In this document: piece after piece, positions 11,742 to 24,382 of the stretch | Position numbering within the stretch: the first letter of the stretch is position 1 | How the letters are laid out: the number at the start of each line of letters is the position of its first letter | Source of the DNA: Taenia hydatigena | Taxonomy: Eukaryota > Platyhelminthes > Cestoda > Cyclophyllidea > Taeniidae | Direction of reading: 5' to 3' | Assembly: GCA_036345935.2 (NCBI GenBank) | Contig: JADWOT020001561.1 | Span: 868,001 to 932,000 of the forward strand | DNA length: 64,000 nucleotides | Translations under genes and position numbers: made by a program | Notes under the pieces: model-generated | The model's database searches: none | What the model was told of the DNA's origin: nothing | The model's input: the letters and a program-made list of their open reading frames with translations, nothing else

Positions 11742-14700
11742 ATGTCCCAGTTGTCCCGAGAGGAAAGATTGGAAAATGCTAGACGCAAGGTATTCTGCAT
11801 TTTTGTCGATTCCATTTGACTCAGCTTCATGAATTCCGCTCTGCACAAGGCCGACAGCAAAACAATGCCGATCATCCAACACGTGAATCAGATGATGTAA
11901 ATAATAAGCGCATGAAAAGTCCCTTTGATTTTTTACATCTTATGTGTCTCTGATTCCCAACTTTGTCATATTTAACTGTGATCGCGCATTAAAGCTTTAC
12001 TAGCAGCAACATACAAACTGATTTGACTTGTCGTTATATTTTGCCGCATGAATGCACTTCTTTCCTACGCAGACTCCTCAATTTCCTTACCAAATTGGAA
12101 GCGGATGGTAAGTAGATAAGTTATGCGTAATCACTTCTTAGCAATAACAATGCATTAAACGGGACTAGCTCACTGTCTATTAAGCCACCTCAATATTCTT
12201 CATTAGAGGCGCCTGTGTTTGCCACACAAGACGTCGGCAAAAATTCTGATCAAAGTCGTTTACAAGGATTTGTCTCCCCTCGTCCTTCTGATTCTGTAAT
12301 TTATGATAATCTGTAAGCCTAATTTAATTTACGGGCTAATTATCATAGGAATCATTCAGCATCTGAATCTGGTAGTTTTCCGCTTACCAACGGGATGTAA
12401 GTTATCTACAAACGATACTTATGGATTTCTTGGAATACTTTGTAAAAGCATGTCATTTTGGCCTCCTTGACAGCACTACCTCCGCAACGGAGAAAGCGGC
12501 ACAGATCTCCCAGGAGTTGAATTATTTGCTTTCCTCAAATGTCGACTATGTAGGGCACCATTCTCAAACGCCTTCTGAAGCGGCTAACGCCGTTTTCTCA
12601 CCCACAGATGAAGTGACTGGTGGAGCTGGCAACTTCAGGACTACATCTCACCTCTCTCTTCCCAACAGCTGGCAGGGAAACGGGTGTTCCTCTCCTTCTG
12701 CCAGTTCCATACTAATTCGGGAGTTGCAGGTACATGTGGATTTTACCACGTAGATTATCTACCTCGTCTGTAGCCTGTGCTACAAGGTTTTTTACTGTGT
12801 CTAAAGGTTCTCATCAGAGAACTGTGTTTAGCTCGCATTTTTCGATGATGATCCAACATGATTAAGATTCTTGCTGGCTCGTTAAGTTTTACATACTTGT
12901 TCACTAGTAGAAAAGGTAAAAACGATACACTTATTGCATACTTCTTTGCTGTTTCAGTCATTGTTAATTAATTTGCCAAATGATTTAATTGGGTAATTTT
13001 GCTCAGTTGGTGGCGCAGAAACCTGGCCTGAACTCAATTATGTGCCGCTGGATTACAACACTGAGCAAAGCATTTTTGTTGCTCGCATGACGTTCTCACC
13101 ACTCAAGTGTATTCATGAAATTTCTGAGGTATTTAATTTTTGCCCTCACGTACATGACAGTTCAGCAGGACGAGGTACTGTACTTAGTCTACGATATGAC
13201 ATTGAATTCAACGATTTAGTATTTTAATTCACTGTTTCCTGCTTTTGCGATCTCAGCATTGGGAAGCTTCTACTTTGATTAATCCTCACACTGCTTTTGT
13301 TAATTGTTTTGCAATACTTTGCGATATTTGCTCAAATCGCAAACCTGCTATGTTTTGGCGAAATTCTGGTTAATTCCTGAGCTTAAAATGCCAAGTTTGC
13401 TTCATTTGGATGGTAAAGGAAGGAAATCCCCTTCATGAGCTTCTTTCGTAACCAAGTGTGTGCTAAAATCATGTCTTCATAAAAGGTCGATTGTAAGGTA
13501 GGTAAAGACTTACCACCCACCTTAATTTGGAGGCAAACTTTTTAAATATTTTTGTTGCTTTTCTCTTCTTACATGCCTACTTTTTGTGAAGGGCGAATAT
13601 GTTTCTTGCTGTCAAACGAATCTATGCTTCGGCACCGTAAGCATTACTTTGTGGCGAATGCGATTAAATGAGTTGAAACATTTTCCCTTACTTGGGTCAA
13701 AACGGCATGAAGGTTCCTTTGATTGGCAGTGGCGAATGTTCTGTTGCTTATCGTATGGTTGGTGCACGCATCTTAAGCCATCTCAGAGACCGTTAATCAA
13801 GGTGGAAAGCAGTTGTGATAGTGTACGTAACAATGTGTGGCGGTGAAGTTGTTTGTTAACGGAGACACAAAGCCAGAGTTCGTTTAGGTACAATGATGAG
13901 ATGCTCAGTTTCAGTAAAGCGTTCAAACGCTTCTAAGGCGGTTGTGGTTCTGTCCGCCATTGCCGGTCCTCGCTGTTGTGGCTCCGAGTCCACAAATCAA
14001 TTCGTGCCTTTGAAACCAACCTATGCATGGAATGCCGGCGTTGAAATTTGAGCATGAGGCTAACTTACTTATGAGGGCGGCAGATTCAATTGCCGTCAAA
14101 AATGTGTAGTCTTGAAAAGTTAGCACATGCTGTGTGTGTATCACTAAAGAACTAGAATAGGTTGACCTAGAATTATTTCACCGTAATAACGGTGGGTCTT
14201 TGTGGGCATAGACGAAAAAAGATTTAGAGGCAGGAGACAATGGCAAAAAATAAGTGTAACTTTCTCTCATTCAATTCAAGTTTACTCAAGCTCCTATTGG
14301 TTTGATAGTCCCGTTATGACTTGAAATTCTTTGCATGCGAGCCATAAACCTTGTTGCGACAAATCCATCGACAGTTTTGTGTGTTCACTTACGTCACTGA
14401 GTCTTTCTACAACCGTCTGTGTGGATATACGCGTAGTTGGTTAGAGTACTATGACAAACCTGGGAAAACCATGCCAATTCAGCTTTTTCACTTTTTTTAC
14501 AATAAGAGTAGCGTCTCTATTCCCTCCTTGTTTTATCAACCGTTCTTCCACCACTGTGCTGAGGCGCTCCCCTCCTCGAAAGTAACTGCATTTTACTGTC
14601 TGCTTGGATCTTGCACCCAAATTACATGTCGTGAATGGCGTAGCAGTTCATCAAAAATGTTATTTCAAGTTATGGTGCTCATTAACATTAAAAAATGGGT

Positions 14701-16115
14701 CTATCCTTAGACCAGGACCAAATGGGTGTTCTTTTTCGTTTTAATGCGAATCAATGCTTTTGCGGCACGCTTTTCAGTTATTTGTAAAATGGGAAATAGC
14801 GCGCGTCACATATTTGTGACGCTGGTATTTTGCGTGTTAAGGTTCCGTCACTGAAAGCATTCTTGTTACATTTATTTATTATAGACTTATTCAAGGCTCA
14901 AGTTGCCCCATTGGGATGAAATGCCTAGACATAACCTGTTGGGCCTAGAAATGTGTCATTCATTTGAGCAAAACTTTGAGTTTCCTCTCCTTTGAAATTT
15001 ACGTGATTAACCTCTCCACCAATGAATCTTTTTGAGTTCTGCCACACAAGTCCTCCTCTCAAATGCCATCTTTAGCATTCATCTTTCTTCCTCCCTCGGC
15101 CTTATTGGTGCATTAAAACTACTGATGAGACGGAGGCGGCATATGCTATGGATTTCTATAGGTGCATTAGTTACAAACAGCCTTGGAAGGGTTAGATAAT
15201 GTTCCACAGGCAGTGCATTTTAGTGTTGCCTTACCGTCGGCCTGGATTTTTGTTTCCAAGGTGATGGTAAAAGCATGGAGATCAAAGAGCATGCGTAGTT
15301 GCATGCAAAATTTCGTTACACTTTTTCTTTCCCATCTCAGCAACGCAACGTGGAGCTGGCAGCCCTGCTAGAGCAGAGGAATGAGAGGCATGATAGGGCG
15401 GTGGCAACGATGTCGTCGCTACGCGACCAACTGCATAGACTGCAGCTCTCAAAGGAGGAGGAGAAACGCGCTCTCGAAGTCTCAACGCAACGTGAGTTGG
15501 CCAAAGCTAGGGACCAGGTGAGTAGTAGTGATGGTAATGGCTTTTCGGCTGTAGATGTGGCACAGATAGCTAGCGGGTGAAATATGTGAAATGGGGAGAG
15601 CGTAGGGGAATGGCTTAATTCCGCAGTTAATCCCCAAAATTTCAAATTTCGTAAAAGGTTGAAGAAACCGGTATTGACCAGCTTCCAATGCCATCGTTTT
15701 CTTGCTCCTTTTGTTCTCACTTCCCAGATAGTATCAAAGTGTCAGAGACAGAAGTAGCTTAAAGGGCATGTAAGGGGTGGAGTCACTTACTGCATCCATA
15801 TCAGTTGGATAGACAAAGCACTGTTGTCCAGAATTCTCACCTGTCTGACTCTGGTCAGCCCTAAATGGCATATTCTTCACTGTCTCGGCACCGCAGCCAC
15901 GATAAATAATGCTGTCGAGGCGTAACACAAAGCAAGGTGAGGATCATTAGCCACGTCACCATCCATTCCTCGCCGTTGCAGTCTCCGGCCTTTCCCTTCC
16001 CCTTTATTGTTAATTGGGGCGAATTTCGGCATCTATTTTATCAAATAGTAATATGTATTGCATGTAGGTTCCACTGTAAGCCTGTGGGTGATTCTAGGTA
16101 TCAGTCGCTTATGTT

Positions 16116-16149
<34 letters not shown>

Positions 16150-19100
16150 AGCTTAATTTTATCGTCATTGCGCAAAACACTTCTGTAGCTGGGAGGGTTG
16201 CAGCCTCTGGCACTATTGGGTTACCTGCTTGTTTCCCTCGCTTCGGTAGGTGCGAGCGCATTCGCAGACGGTGGGTGCGTTGGTAGCGGAGAAGACAGAG
16301 CTGGAGGCGAAGCTGGCGCACATGGAGCGGGCGGCGGAGGTGCGGTGTCAGGAAGTTCAAACGCTCACTGCCAGTCGCAATGAGGCGCGCGCCAAATTGA
16401 GAGAGACCGAGGACGCACTCCAACTGGCTAACAGCGCGTCCTCCCACAGTGAGGCGGCCAAGGAAGAGGCTATGCGGCAGGTGGGCGATTTGACCTGTAG
16501 TTTTTGTGGTTTGATCAATTCACATATGTGGCTTCACGATTTTCCCCTCTGAACTGGGTGTCACAAATGCGTGACGCCTCTTCCCTATCTATTTATTTTA
16601 ATGTGTTGTTCAATATCGTGTTGTATTCTGACTGATTGAGTTTAAGACACTAAAGTTAATGCAAAACTACCTTGGTCAGGGTGTAATTGAATTTCGTTTG
16701 ATTTATAAGTAGCATCTGAGTGAATTGTTGACGATCGGTGGCGTATTGAAAGAATAAAACATCCTTGTTGTGGAGACATCTTTTGTCTCTATATAGTGGC
16801 CGTAATTTGGTGTTATGTTGCTCTTCTGCTCAAGATTTCACCTTGTTCCACCTTGCAATTTAATAAAAAGCCCTCGAGATTATGCCACTCACCAGGTCTG
16901 TACGGTTTTAATGTCGTTTCTGTCTCGGCGATTTCATCTAATCACATTCGTCTCTGTGAAGTGTTTGAGGCCTTCTTGAAGGCATTAGAGGGCGTATTAG
17001 TCTGGATACAGGTTCGCTGTCAACCCTAGTTAGTGACAACGAGGTTAGCTGTGTAGACGTGGCATGAACATTGCTCCGTGCCACCAGTGTAGGGCAAATT
17101 TGCAGGGGGCTGTCAAGATATTGACAATATTTTCGCTTATTTCACTCCCAGTTGGAGCAGTGGCGTGCTGAAGCAAGACGTGAGAAAGACCTTCGAAAAC
17201 GCCTCGAGGTGGAGGTGAAGGATCGTGAGGAGAAGTTCCTTCGTCTAGAGTCTGATATGAAAAAAGTCACACTCTCTAATGAGGATCTTCGCAGACAACT
17301 GGAAGTCGCAATGGTGATCAACTATCCTTTTTATCTTTTAAGATTTACTACTTTTATGACTACCCGCTCCTTAAGCTGCTAGGTAATCGGTGTAAGGCTT
17401 CATCTGTGAATCGGCAAACACAATGACTTCCCTCTATATGTGTCTTGTCTCAATTTTTGGCAAAACGCACCATTCATGGTACTCTTTGATCACGACTTGA
17501 AAGGCATCTCCACTGCTATATTTAGTCGAGTACTTGGTCGGCTCAGGCATCTTGTGACACTATCATAATAAGCCTTTCATATTTTTCACCATCTGGAGTG
17601 ACAGTTTTGAGAAACTTTTAATGATAAGTACACTAGGCCCACGTAGACTGATGATTGATGGAGTGTATTGCAAGCTTCTTCGGTTGTATTAACCGACCCT
17701 TAACTTTTTTCCCCTACAGGCCTTTTCAAAGTCTGGTACTGCACTCACTCCCAAACCTGGTACACCCGCAGCGACGCTTGCTCAGGCTAAATCGCCCTCC
17801 ACAGTACCTTGCACCCGTTGCGAGTCCCTTCGATCCCGTATCCACGAGTTGGAGACCACGGAGGTGCATACTTCGGCAGAAAAGGCCCGTCTCGAATCGC
17901 AGTACAAGGCCTATGTGGCGGATGTAGGGCATCTTTTTCGTATCCATTGCGATCGAAGGGTCTCGTTTTTTAATTGGTCACGAATTCACAAATTGGGTAA
18001 TACCACTCAAGATTTCGATGGACTGGAATGGTTTTGATCATGATTTTGGCGTTGTCAAGACAGATTCCACCGCTCCAGTTCCAAATTCCTAATGACAAGG
18101 AGTCATGCGATGTTCCCGTTTTCAATCAAACTCGGCAGTTTTATAAACAGCTGTCAAGGGAGCTATACCTTGCGGCTTTAGCCGGACAATCCGAAACTGT
18201 CCTTGAGCAGGACGTCATCAGCCTCTGAATTTCTTATTGAAACTGATTTGGATATTGAGAGCCCATAACTTATCCGCATTTGAAGGAGCTGGAGCACGGC
18301 TGTGAAAACGCAGTCGGGAAGAAATCTCTCCAAACCGTTTCCTTTTCATCTAAAGCATTTTCGTCCCGTGCTAGATGTGTTCAAATTTTCACCTTCACCT
18401 AAAGTGCGGGGCTGGTCATTTCGAGGTTTCCCTACTTAGTGCTCTTCCTGTGCTGATTGGGTAGAATATTCTCCCCCAATTTTTAGATGGAAATGCAAGT
18501 TGCCAATCTTCGTACACAAATGGAGAAGTCGAACACGAAAGCCGAGGGTTTGCAACAAACTCTGGAGGATCTTCGACGCCAACTCACCATCAAAGAGAGC
18601 GAACTCACGGAAGCTGGTAGGTTTTTTGTGATGCCAAAATCATTGCTTGCGAAAGGTTTGGTTCGACGTGCTTGTTAATGGAAAACTAATGGCAAAGGGC
18701 TTGTATTTACTGACATTCATCATGCCTACGCGTCAATCTGTCAGTAAGGTGCCTGAAACTGCTTTCCTTGCCCTCTTTGCTGTCGTTACGCAGGAGTAGA
18801 GACATTACTTTCGTTGCGTTTTGCTGTCATTTGCTTCGAGTAGCCATCTCCTCTTCCCATTGCTTGGCAATCTTATTTGATTTTGGGGGAAATAGCATTG
18901 GCAGGTGTGGAGTAAAAGGGCGGTGGAAGGGACGGTGACTAGGAGGACCAGATTTTACGTCTATCTACGCAGGCTTTACACATCGTAGGGTGCTTGAGGA
19001 AAAGCTTCTTTGGTTCCATAGGACTCGCGTGAAATCCCACGATTTCCCCATTTCTCTTTCTCCAGTAAGTGAATTAGAGCGTTTGCGAGCGAAGCAGACC

Positions 19101-22100
19101 ATTCAAATCGCTGCTGCTGCTGCTGCTTCCACTGTTTCGACGGACACAAAAGCACCGGCAGCTGTTGTCAAGACGTTGGAGTTGTCGAGTGAAAAGTCTC
19201 CATTAAGCGAGGCGGAGGTGAAGGAATCCGTCTTCTACAAGGATCTCGAGTTGACAACTGGTGCTTTGAGAAACAAGGTAATGCCCGTTGGAACCTCCGT
19301 GTCGGACGTAAGGCGTACTTTACACGCATTTATGTAGTGTCTTCACTATCATTACTATCCACTAGTTCATCCCCACTTTACTCATTGATTCATTCATCTT
19401 TGGTCTACCTCCCATCCCCTTGCCTGCCTAGACACTCCACTTTCGACGCATCTTTTACTCTTTCATTCTCTAGCACTGTGTTTGTTTATTCTCGAATGCC
19501 TTAACTGTTCATTATGTTTGTAATGCAGCCTATCCCGGATCCGTCTGTTCTTAATCATTCCATTTCTAAATCATTCTCTTATTTGTCTCCGGCCGCAGCT
19601 CTCAAGCGATCTGGGGAATGTTTGCCTCGTCGCTACTGCTGCTTACAAGCTCACCTTTTATTGCGCAGGTGAATGAGTTGTCGGAGCGGCTGAGTGAGAC
19701 TACGGAGGCTCTTTCTTTGGCTGAGGGCCGCGTCGCGGATCGAGAAGCGGTGCTCGCTACCGCTGCTTCCGAACGCACCGCCCTAAGTCGTGCTATGGAG
19801 CAGAACGCCGTTTTGAAGGATCGCCTTATCCACCTACAAGACGCTCTTGACATTGCCGTTAGTTGAGGTTTTTTTGCCCACGAAGGAGGTAGCCTACCAC
19901 TGGACTATTTAATGTGGTTTGCGTTCTCCTCGTAGAAGAAGGCCAACAAAGAGGCGGAAACCCAACTGTTGGAACTTCGTTCCCAAGGCGAACCTTTGAA
20001 GGCGAAAGCATCCACTCCTGATACAAAGACAGCTTCTACGATGACGGCTGAAGAGGAGTCAGATGGAAGGACCATTGACGAAGCTCATTCGAAGGTGGGT
20101 GGTGATTGTTGGATTTCTGTCTACTTTCGAGCGCAGTAGTATCATTCATATGTTCATCTACTTTTCACAAATTTACGCCCTCAACGCGCACTTTTTTCCC
20201 ACCTCAAGATAGCCGAATTGGAAGCCCAAATCGCAGCCCATCACCAGAGTTCTGTAAGTTTACTACTGATCCGCTGAAGCACTGTTTTTACTTTATTGTT
20301 CATATGATTTTTTTTTATTCTCCACCAGAGAGCTGAAGTGGAAGACCTTGAAAAAGAGGTAAACAAACTTAGAGATCTTTCGGAGAGACAAGCGGAACAC
20401 ATTGTCGCGTTGGAAAAAGCTCAGAGTTGCAGTGCTCTTGAAAAGGAAAAGGCTTTCAATGAAGCGCACTCCAAGGTAGATGATCTATTGTCGATGTTTT
20501 TCATGCCATCACTTGATGCTCACCTTATTCCTTCATTCACTGATCCCAAAACTATCTTCATTGCCGCCTACCTTTGATTCACCCGCCTCTACTTATCCAT
20601 TTTCTATCCGCGCACTCATTTGTGATTCATATTTTAACTATCCACCCAACGCGGATTCATCTTTTTGCAACATTTCCACCCATCTATTCGTCTACCTACT
20701 TTGAATTGCTTCATTTTTTGCGCCTTGCGTCCAATTTCTTATAGCATCTCTCTCCCTCCTTCTCACAACTTTTTCCTACCCACTAGGTAACTGAATTGGA
20801 AGCACAAATCGAGGAGCTTCGTCGGAATCCCGTAAGTTGGCAAGTGGCCTCTCAACTCACTTGCGCATTGTTCACTAACTTTTCCAGGTGTCCAACAAGG
20901 CGGAACTTGAAAAAGAGGTCAATGAACTGCGGCATATCTCAGACCAACAAGCTAAACACATTGTCACTTTGGAGACAACTCGAAGTGACGACCTTGTGGA
21001 GAAGGAAAAGGCCCTCACTGAGGCTCGTTCGAGGGTAAATGTCTCGTTGATGTCTAATTCGCGTCCCACTTTACTTCACTCTATCCGTTGCCTTGATTTT
21101 AGATAGCTGAATTAGAAGCACAAATCGAAAGTCTTCGTAAGAACTCCGTAGGTTCACTGCTGTTCTCTCGATTCACCCTGTTTGCCCAATCGCACTGTTA
21201 CCGTGATAAATTGTTTGCCAGACTTTTAGCGTGGAAGCCCATCACGTCGAGATACTCGAAAGGGAGGTGAGTGATTTGCGGGGCCTTTCAGAACGACAAG
21301 CTGAACACATTGTTGCCCTGGAAAAGTCGCTTGCCACTTCAAAAGTGAGTCTCCCTCTTAACAACTGTGCCACTTCTAGCACAACACGAGGTCCGATTTT
21401 TCATCCCCCTCGGTTTTTTTTGTAAAACTTGCAGGTCTGTGAAAAACGCGATGCGTCGGTGGACGCGTCTACTCGATGCCGGGAGGTTGAGACCGTAGCT
21501 CTGTGCCAAACGGAATGCAGCCTTGTCAAGACGGGGGAGCTTCTTGCCCAGCTTCGGACCGACCTTGCCCAATCCCAGGTTAGCGTTTCTTCCGCCTTTT
21601 TTTTATCGCCGACCACCGTGATGGATTGGAAAACCTTCACATTTGTGTTAAAAGGCGAGCTACGCACAATTGGAGGAGCGTTTTAAACAAATGACAGATC
21701 GTCTCGTGGCCAGTGACGAGGAGAAATCTCGTCTGGAGGGAGTTGTGGCCCAGTTGGAAATGGAATCCTCCACCATCGACGAGTACGTCACTATGTTCGC
21801 ACATCGCCGACAACTCATGGTATGCATATACTACTCATATACACTACTCACTATTGCTTTTTCATACTCGTATTTTTTTTACCGCATATAGCTCAAGAGA
21901 GCGAAGATAAGAGATGCATTGTTATCACGATTAATTCGAGATAGAAATGAACTGCGCCAGCGTCTTCATTCACTCATTGAAGTGGCCAACGCTGTGATTG
22001 CCTCTTCTGCAGAATCCAAAGGCGGTAAGCTGTGCCCATTCTTTTCAAAGATGAGTTGTCGGCTTCAGCTAAAATAATTCCCTTCCGCCACTTCTTTTTG

Positions 22101-22368
22101 TCTAGAACAAAACACTAGTCCATCGATGGTCGATTTCGAAAAAGCACTTTCTGATTTCCTCTCTCATTTGGCCACTTCCTCCACTGAGTATTCGTTGGAT
22201 CTCGATGCGGAGGACAATGATGAAGATGATGTGAGCAATGATGCAAAAGCGGGTGGGACTGGAAGCATAGAAGGCGCCTCGCTGGATGACCAATTGCGTC
22301 GATACGTTTCCGCTGTCCACGACTGTCCGCATTGCGAATGCTGCTCCGGTTCTCTAATGGTCGTCTAG
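11742..22368 (+). CDS. GOLGA2: GM130-type golgin (golgin subfamily A member 2-like)
   Basis: Predicted cis-Golgi coiled-coil tether. Exons: 11742-11789, 11825-11896, 12073-12107, 12142-12312, 12349-12396, 12474-12729, 15341-15517, 16250-16480, 17152-17313, 17720-17923, 18487-18616, 19066-19277, 19669-19857, 19936-20094, 20209-20253, 20329-20475, 20787-20831, 20888-21034, 21103-21147, 21222-21344, 21435-21578, 21655-21819, 21892-22024, 22106-22368; frame is kept and gives 1116 aa (human GM130 is about 1000). The N-terminus EERLENARRKLHEFRSAQ resembles the basic p115-binding start of GM130. HSQTVGALVAEKTELEAKLA, SRAMEQNAVLKDRLIHLQ and STIDEYVTMFAHRRQL each match GM130 segments in order. It ends in a Cys-rich hydrophobic tail, SGSLMVV, of the kind that binds GRASP PDZ domains. 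Exons 15-20 are a tandem repeat. Internal exons are coiled coil, so exact joins there are less certain than at the ends. Confidence 0.85.
16121..16149 (+). repeat. 29-nt poly(G) tract in golgin intron
   Basis: An uninterrupted run of 29 G (C on the other strand) inside the seventh golgin intron, about 100 nt before the next acceptor. Homopolymers like this are unstable and can form G-quadruplexes; the assembled length may be inaccurate. Confidence 0.9.
20209..21344 (+). repeat. Triplicated exon pair inside the golgin gene
   Basis: Three copies of a two-exon unit. The short exons are each exactly 45 nt (20209-20253, 20787-20831, 21103-21147) and begin IAELEAQI, VTELEAQI and IAELEAQI. The long exons (20329-20475 and 20888-21034, both 147 nt; 21222-21344, 123 nt) share a segment of the form LEKEVNxLRxxSxxQAxHIV. 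Every intron in the block is phase 0, so whole units can be added or lost without shifting frame. Confidence 0.88.
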
Positions 22369-22736
22369 GCAGACGTCTTTCAAGTCCTTCCCCACCTTTT
22401 GCCCTTTCTTCAACTGATTTTGACTTTTCACCCAGCTGTGCATTAGCCCTTTTACTTTACTCTTATGAATTGAACGCAGAGGCTATCCGATCGTTTCTAT
22501 TTGATGTTCCCATTCGGCCGCATGCCGTAAACACGACTGTAAAGCACCCGAGAGGCAGTATTGACGAAGAGCACGTAGAGCGGCGCCAAACGAAGATGCG
22601 ACACAAATGCGATGTCCATTGGAGTCTCTACTGTCAAAAATTACTGCTAACGAATTCAACGTGCAAACTCGGCCATCGCAGTTCTTGTGAAATGGGAGAT
22701 TCGGTTTGAGTGGGTCTTTGTGGTGGTGGTTTATGA

Positions 22737-22742
22737 AATAAA
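22737..22742 (+). terminator. Golgin polyadenylation signal candidate
   Basis: AATAAA 369 nt after the golgin stop codon. It is the first canonical signal I see downstream. Confidence 0.45.
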
Positions 22743-24230
22743 GGCGATAAAATTGCTTTCGTTTGCTTCGCTGAATGTCGTAAAGACTTCTGAATGACCA
22801 CACAGAGCGTTTAAAACCTTTAATTGGCTCTATCGCTTACGATAAATAAGTATGAATTCAGAACCAGCTTACTTTATTTCGGTGGAGATTACATCTTTAT
22901 TTGTGTGAGGAGAACTGGACACGCTCCAAAAATTGGGGTCATTTTCCATCGATGGAAGAGAACATGTGCAAGAACTGTGGCCTTAGTGGTGCAACCGGTT
23001 GGGGCGTTGCTTGAAAAGGCTCAAAGTTGGGTTTCTTTTGCTCAAGCTTAGCCTAATTTTGGATTTTAACACATTTCAGCGGAGTTTTAGCATAATTGCT
23101 TTAAACCATACCTGCCTACTTATTTTCCCATAAGTAGTCGCACTAAAACGCGCTCAAAGTGGCGCATGAACGCACAACACCGGAGCGAGCTTCGGGCCGC
23201 AGTTGCATTAGGACCGAGAATGTCTTCAATGCGCATTCGCATTACCTTTGAATCTCCAGACTGAGACATTATCCTCCACGTGATTCTGCGTTGTAAGATT
23301 ATCCAGTTTGCCGGTTAAGGAGTTACTAAGTGTCTTATCCATAATTCAATTCAAATAAAATGGTAATTACTGGACAAATTTTTGCAAAACATCACATACC
23401 TAACTTTGGAACTTTTTCGCTTGAAAATCAGATGCCATTCATGCTACTAAAGTTAGGCTTTTGGTTTTATTCATTCCTTGTAATAACGGCGTTGTCTCGT
23501 GGCTCGAACTCGCATCTGCCCGGCAGAGTAAGCTTAAATTCGTAAAGTGCTGTGCCGGTTAAGTAGCTCCTTCTCATTCTCACCACAACACCAGTCTTCA
23601 ACGTTCTTAAAGATAAAGACTGTGTCTGACGAATTATTTTTTAATGCTTCCCACCGCTTTCTGTGGTTAATAAAGAAATAAGATGTGGAAACTCTTTTTA
23701 ATCAAAAATTAAACTATCCAGACAAAACTACTTATGTATGACAACTTTAAAGAACAGTTTATAGAGGCGCTGTCACACCTTCACTCAGAGGCCATCAATC
23801 GCATCCGTGCCGCCTGCACTCGAATTTCACCTTACAACATTTGTGATGATTGACTTGTTTAATTATTCCCCAAAGGTACATCCAGTATGCCTGTTCAAGC
23901 AACAGTCTGACGCCGATACATGATTTGTGATAATTTTGGCTCTGTTTAGCCATTTAAAGCTATCCATTTAATATGTAATTCTTACACAGTTTCCATCCCA
24001 GAAAGTAGTACATACTAGGACGACGCATACATAACAAAGTGATTGGAGATCGCTTCACTTGACATCACTGATTCCAATTTATTAAACCTGATTTCAAATG
24101 CAATCAATTTTACATTATATCGCTACTTACAATATTTAAGTAGAAAGTATCGTGGTAAGCCACTTTTCAATGCGTGAAGCTGAAACATTTCTAACAAAAT
24201 AAGCACTAAAGAGTAAAATTGTACCTATGG

Positions 24231-24236
24231 TTTATT
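24231..24236 (-). terminator. MPI polyadenylation signal candidate
   Basis: AATAAA on the minus strand, 147 nt beyond the MPI stop codon. Confidence 0.5.
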
Positions 24237-24382
24237 CTTCCACCTCAAACAATGGAGAGTCGCTTTTCGACTCGTAGGCAGCAAAATAAAAGGTTGAAAG
24301 AGATGCATGCAATTAAACTACTACTGAAAGAAGAGACTAAGTAGCGTGTTGAGCAATACGAACGATTGATAACGTCACGAGA

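Larger units (their letters stand above)
22369..24382. other. Convergent spacer between golgin and MPI
   Basis: About 2 kb between the 3' ends of two converging genes. It holds both 3' UTRs. I see no exon, RNA gene or recognisable repeat; short open frames here have no splice context or family match. Confidence 0.5.

Noticed and set aside
13007..13128. Open stretch flanked by cag and gt inside golgin intron 6, possible extra exon
   Set aside because: Joining it between the phase-0 exons at 12729 and 15341 would shift frame and hit a stop. Direct joining of the known exons is seamless. It could be a poison exon, but there is no supporting evidence.
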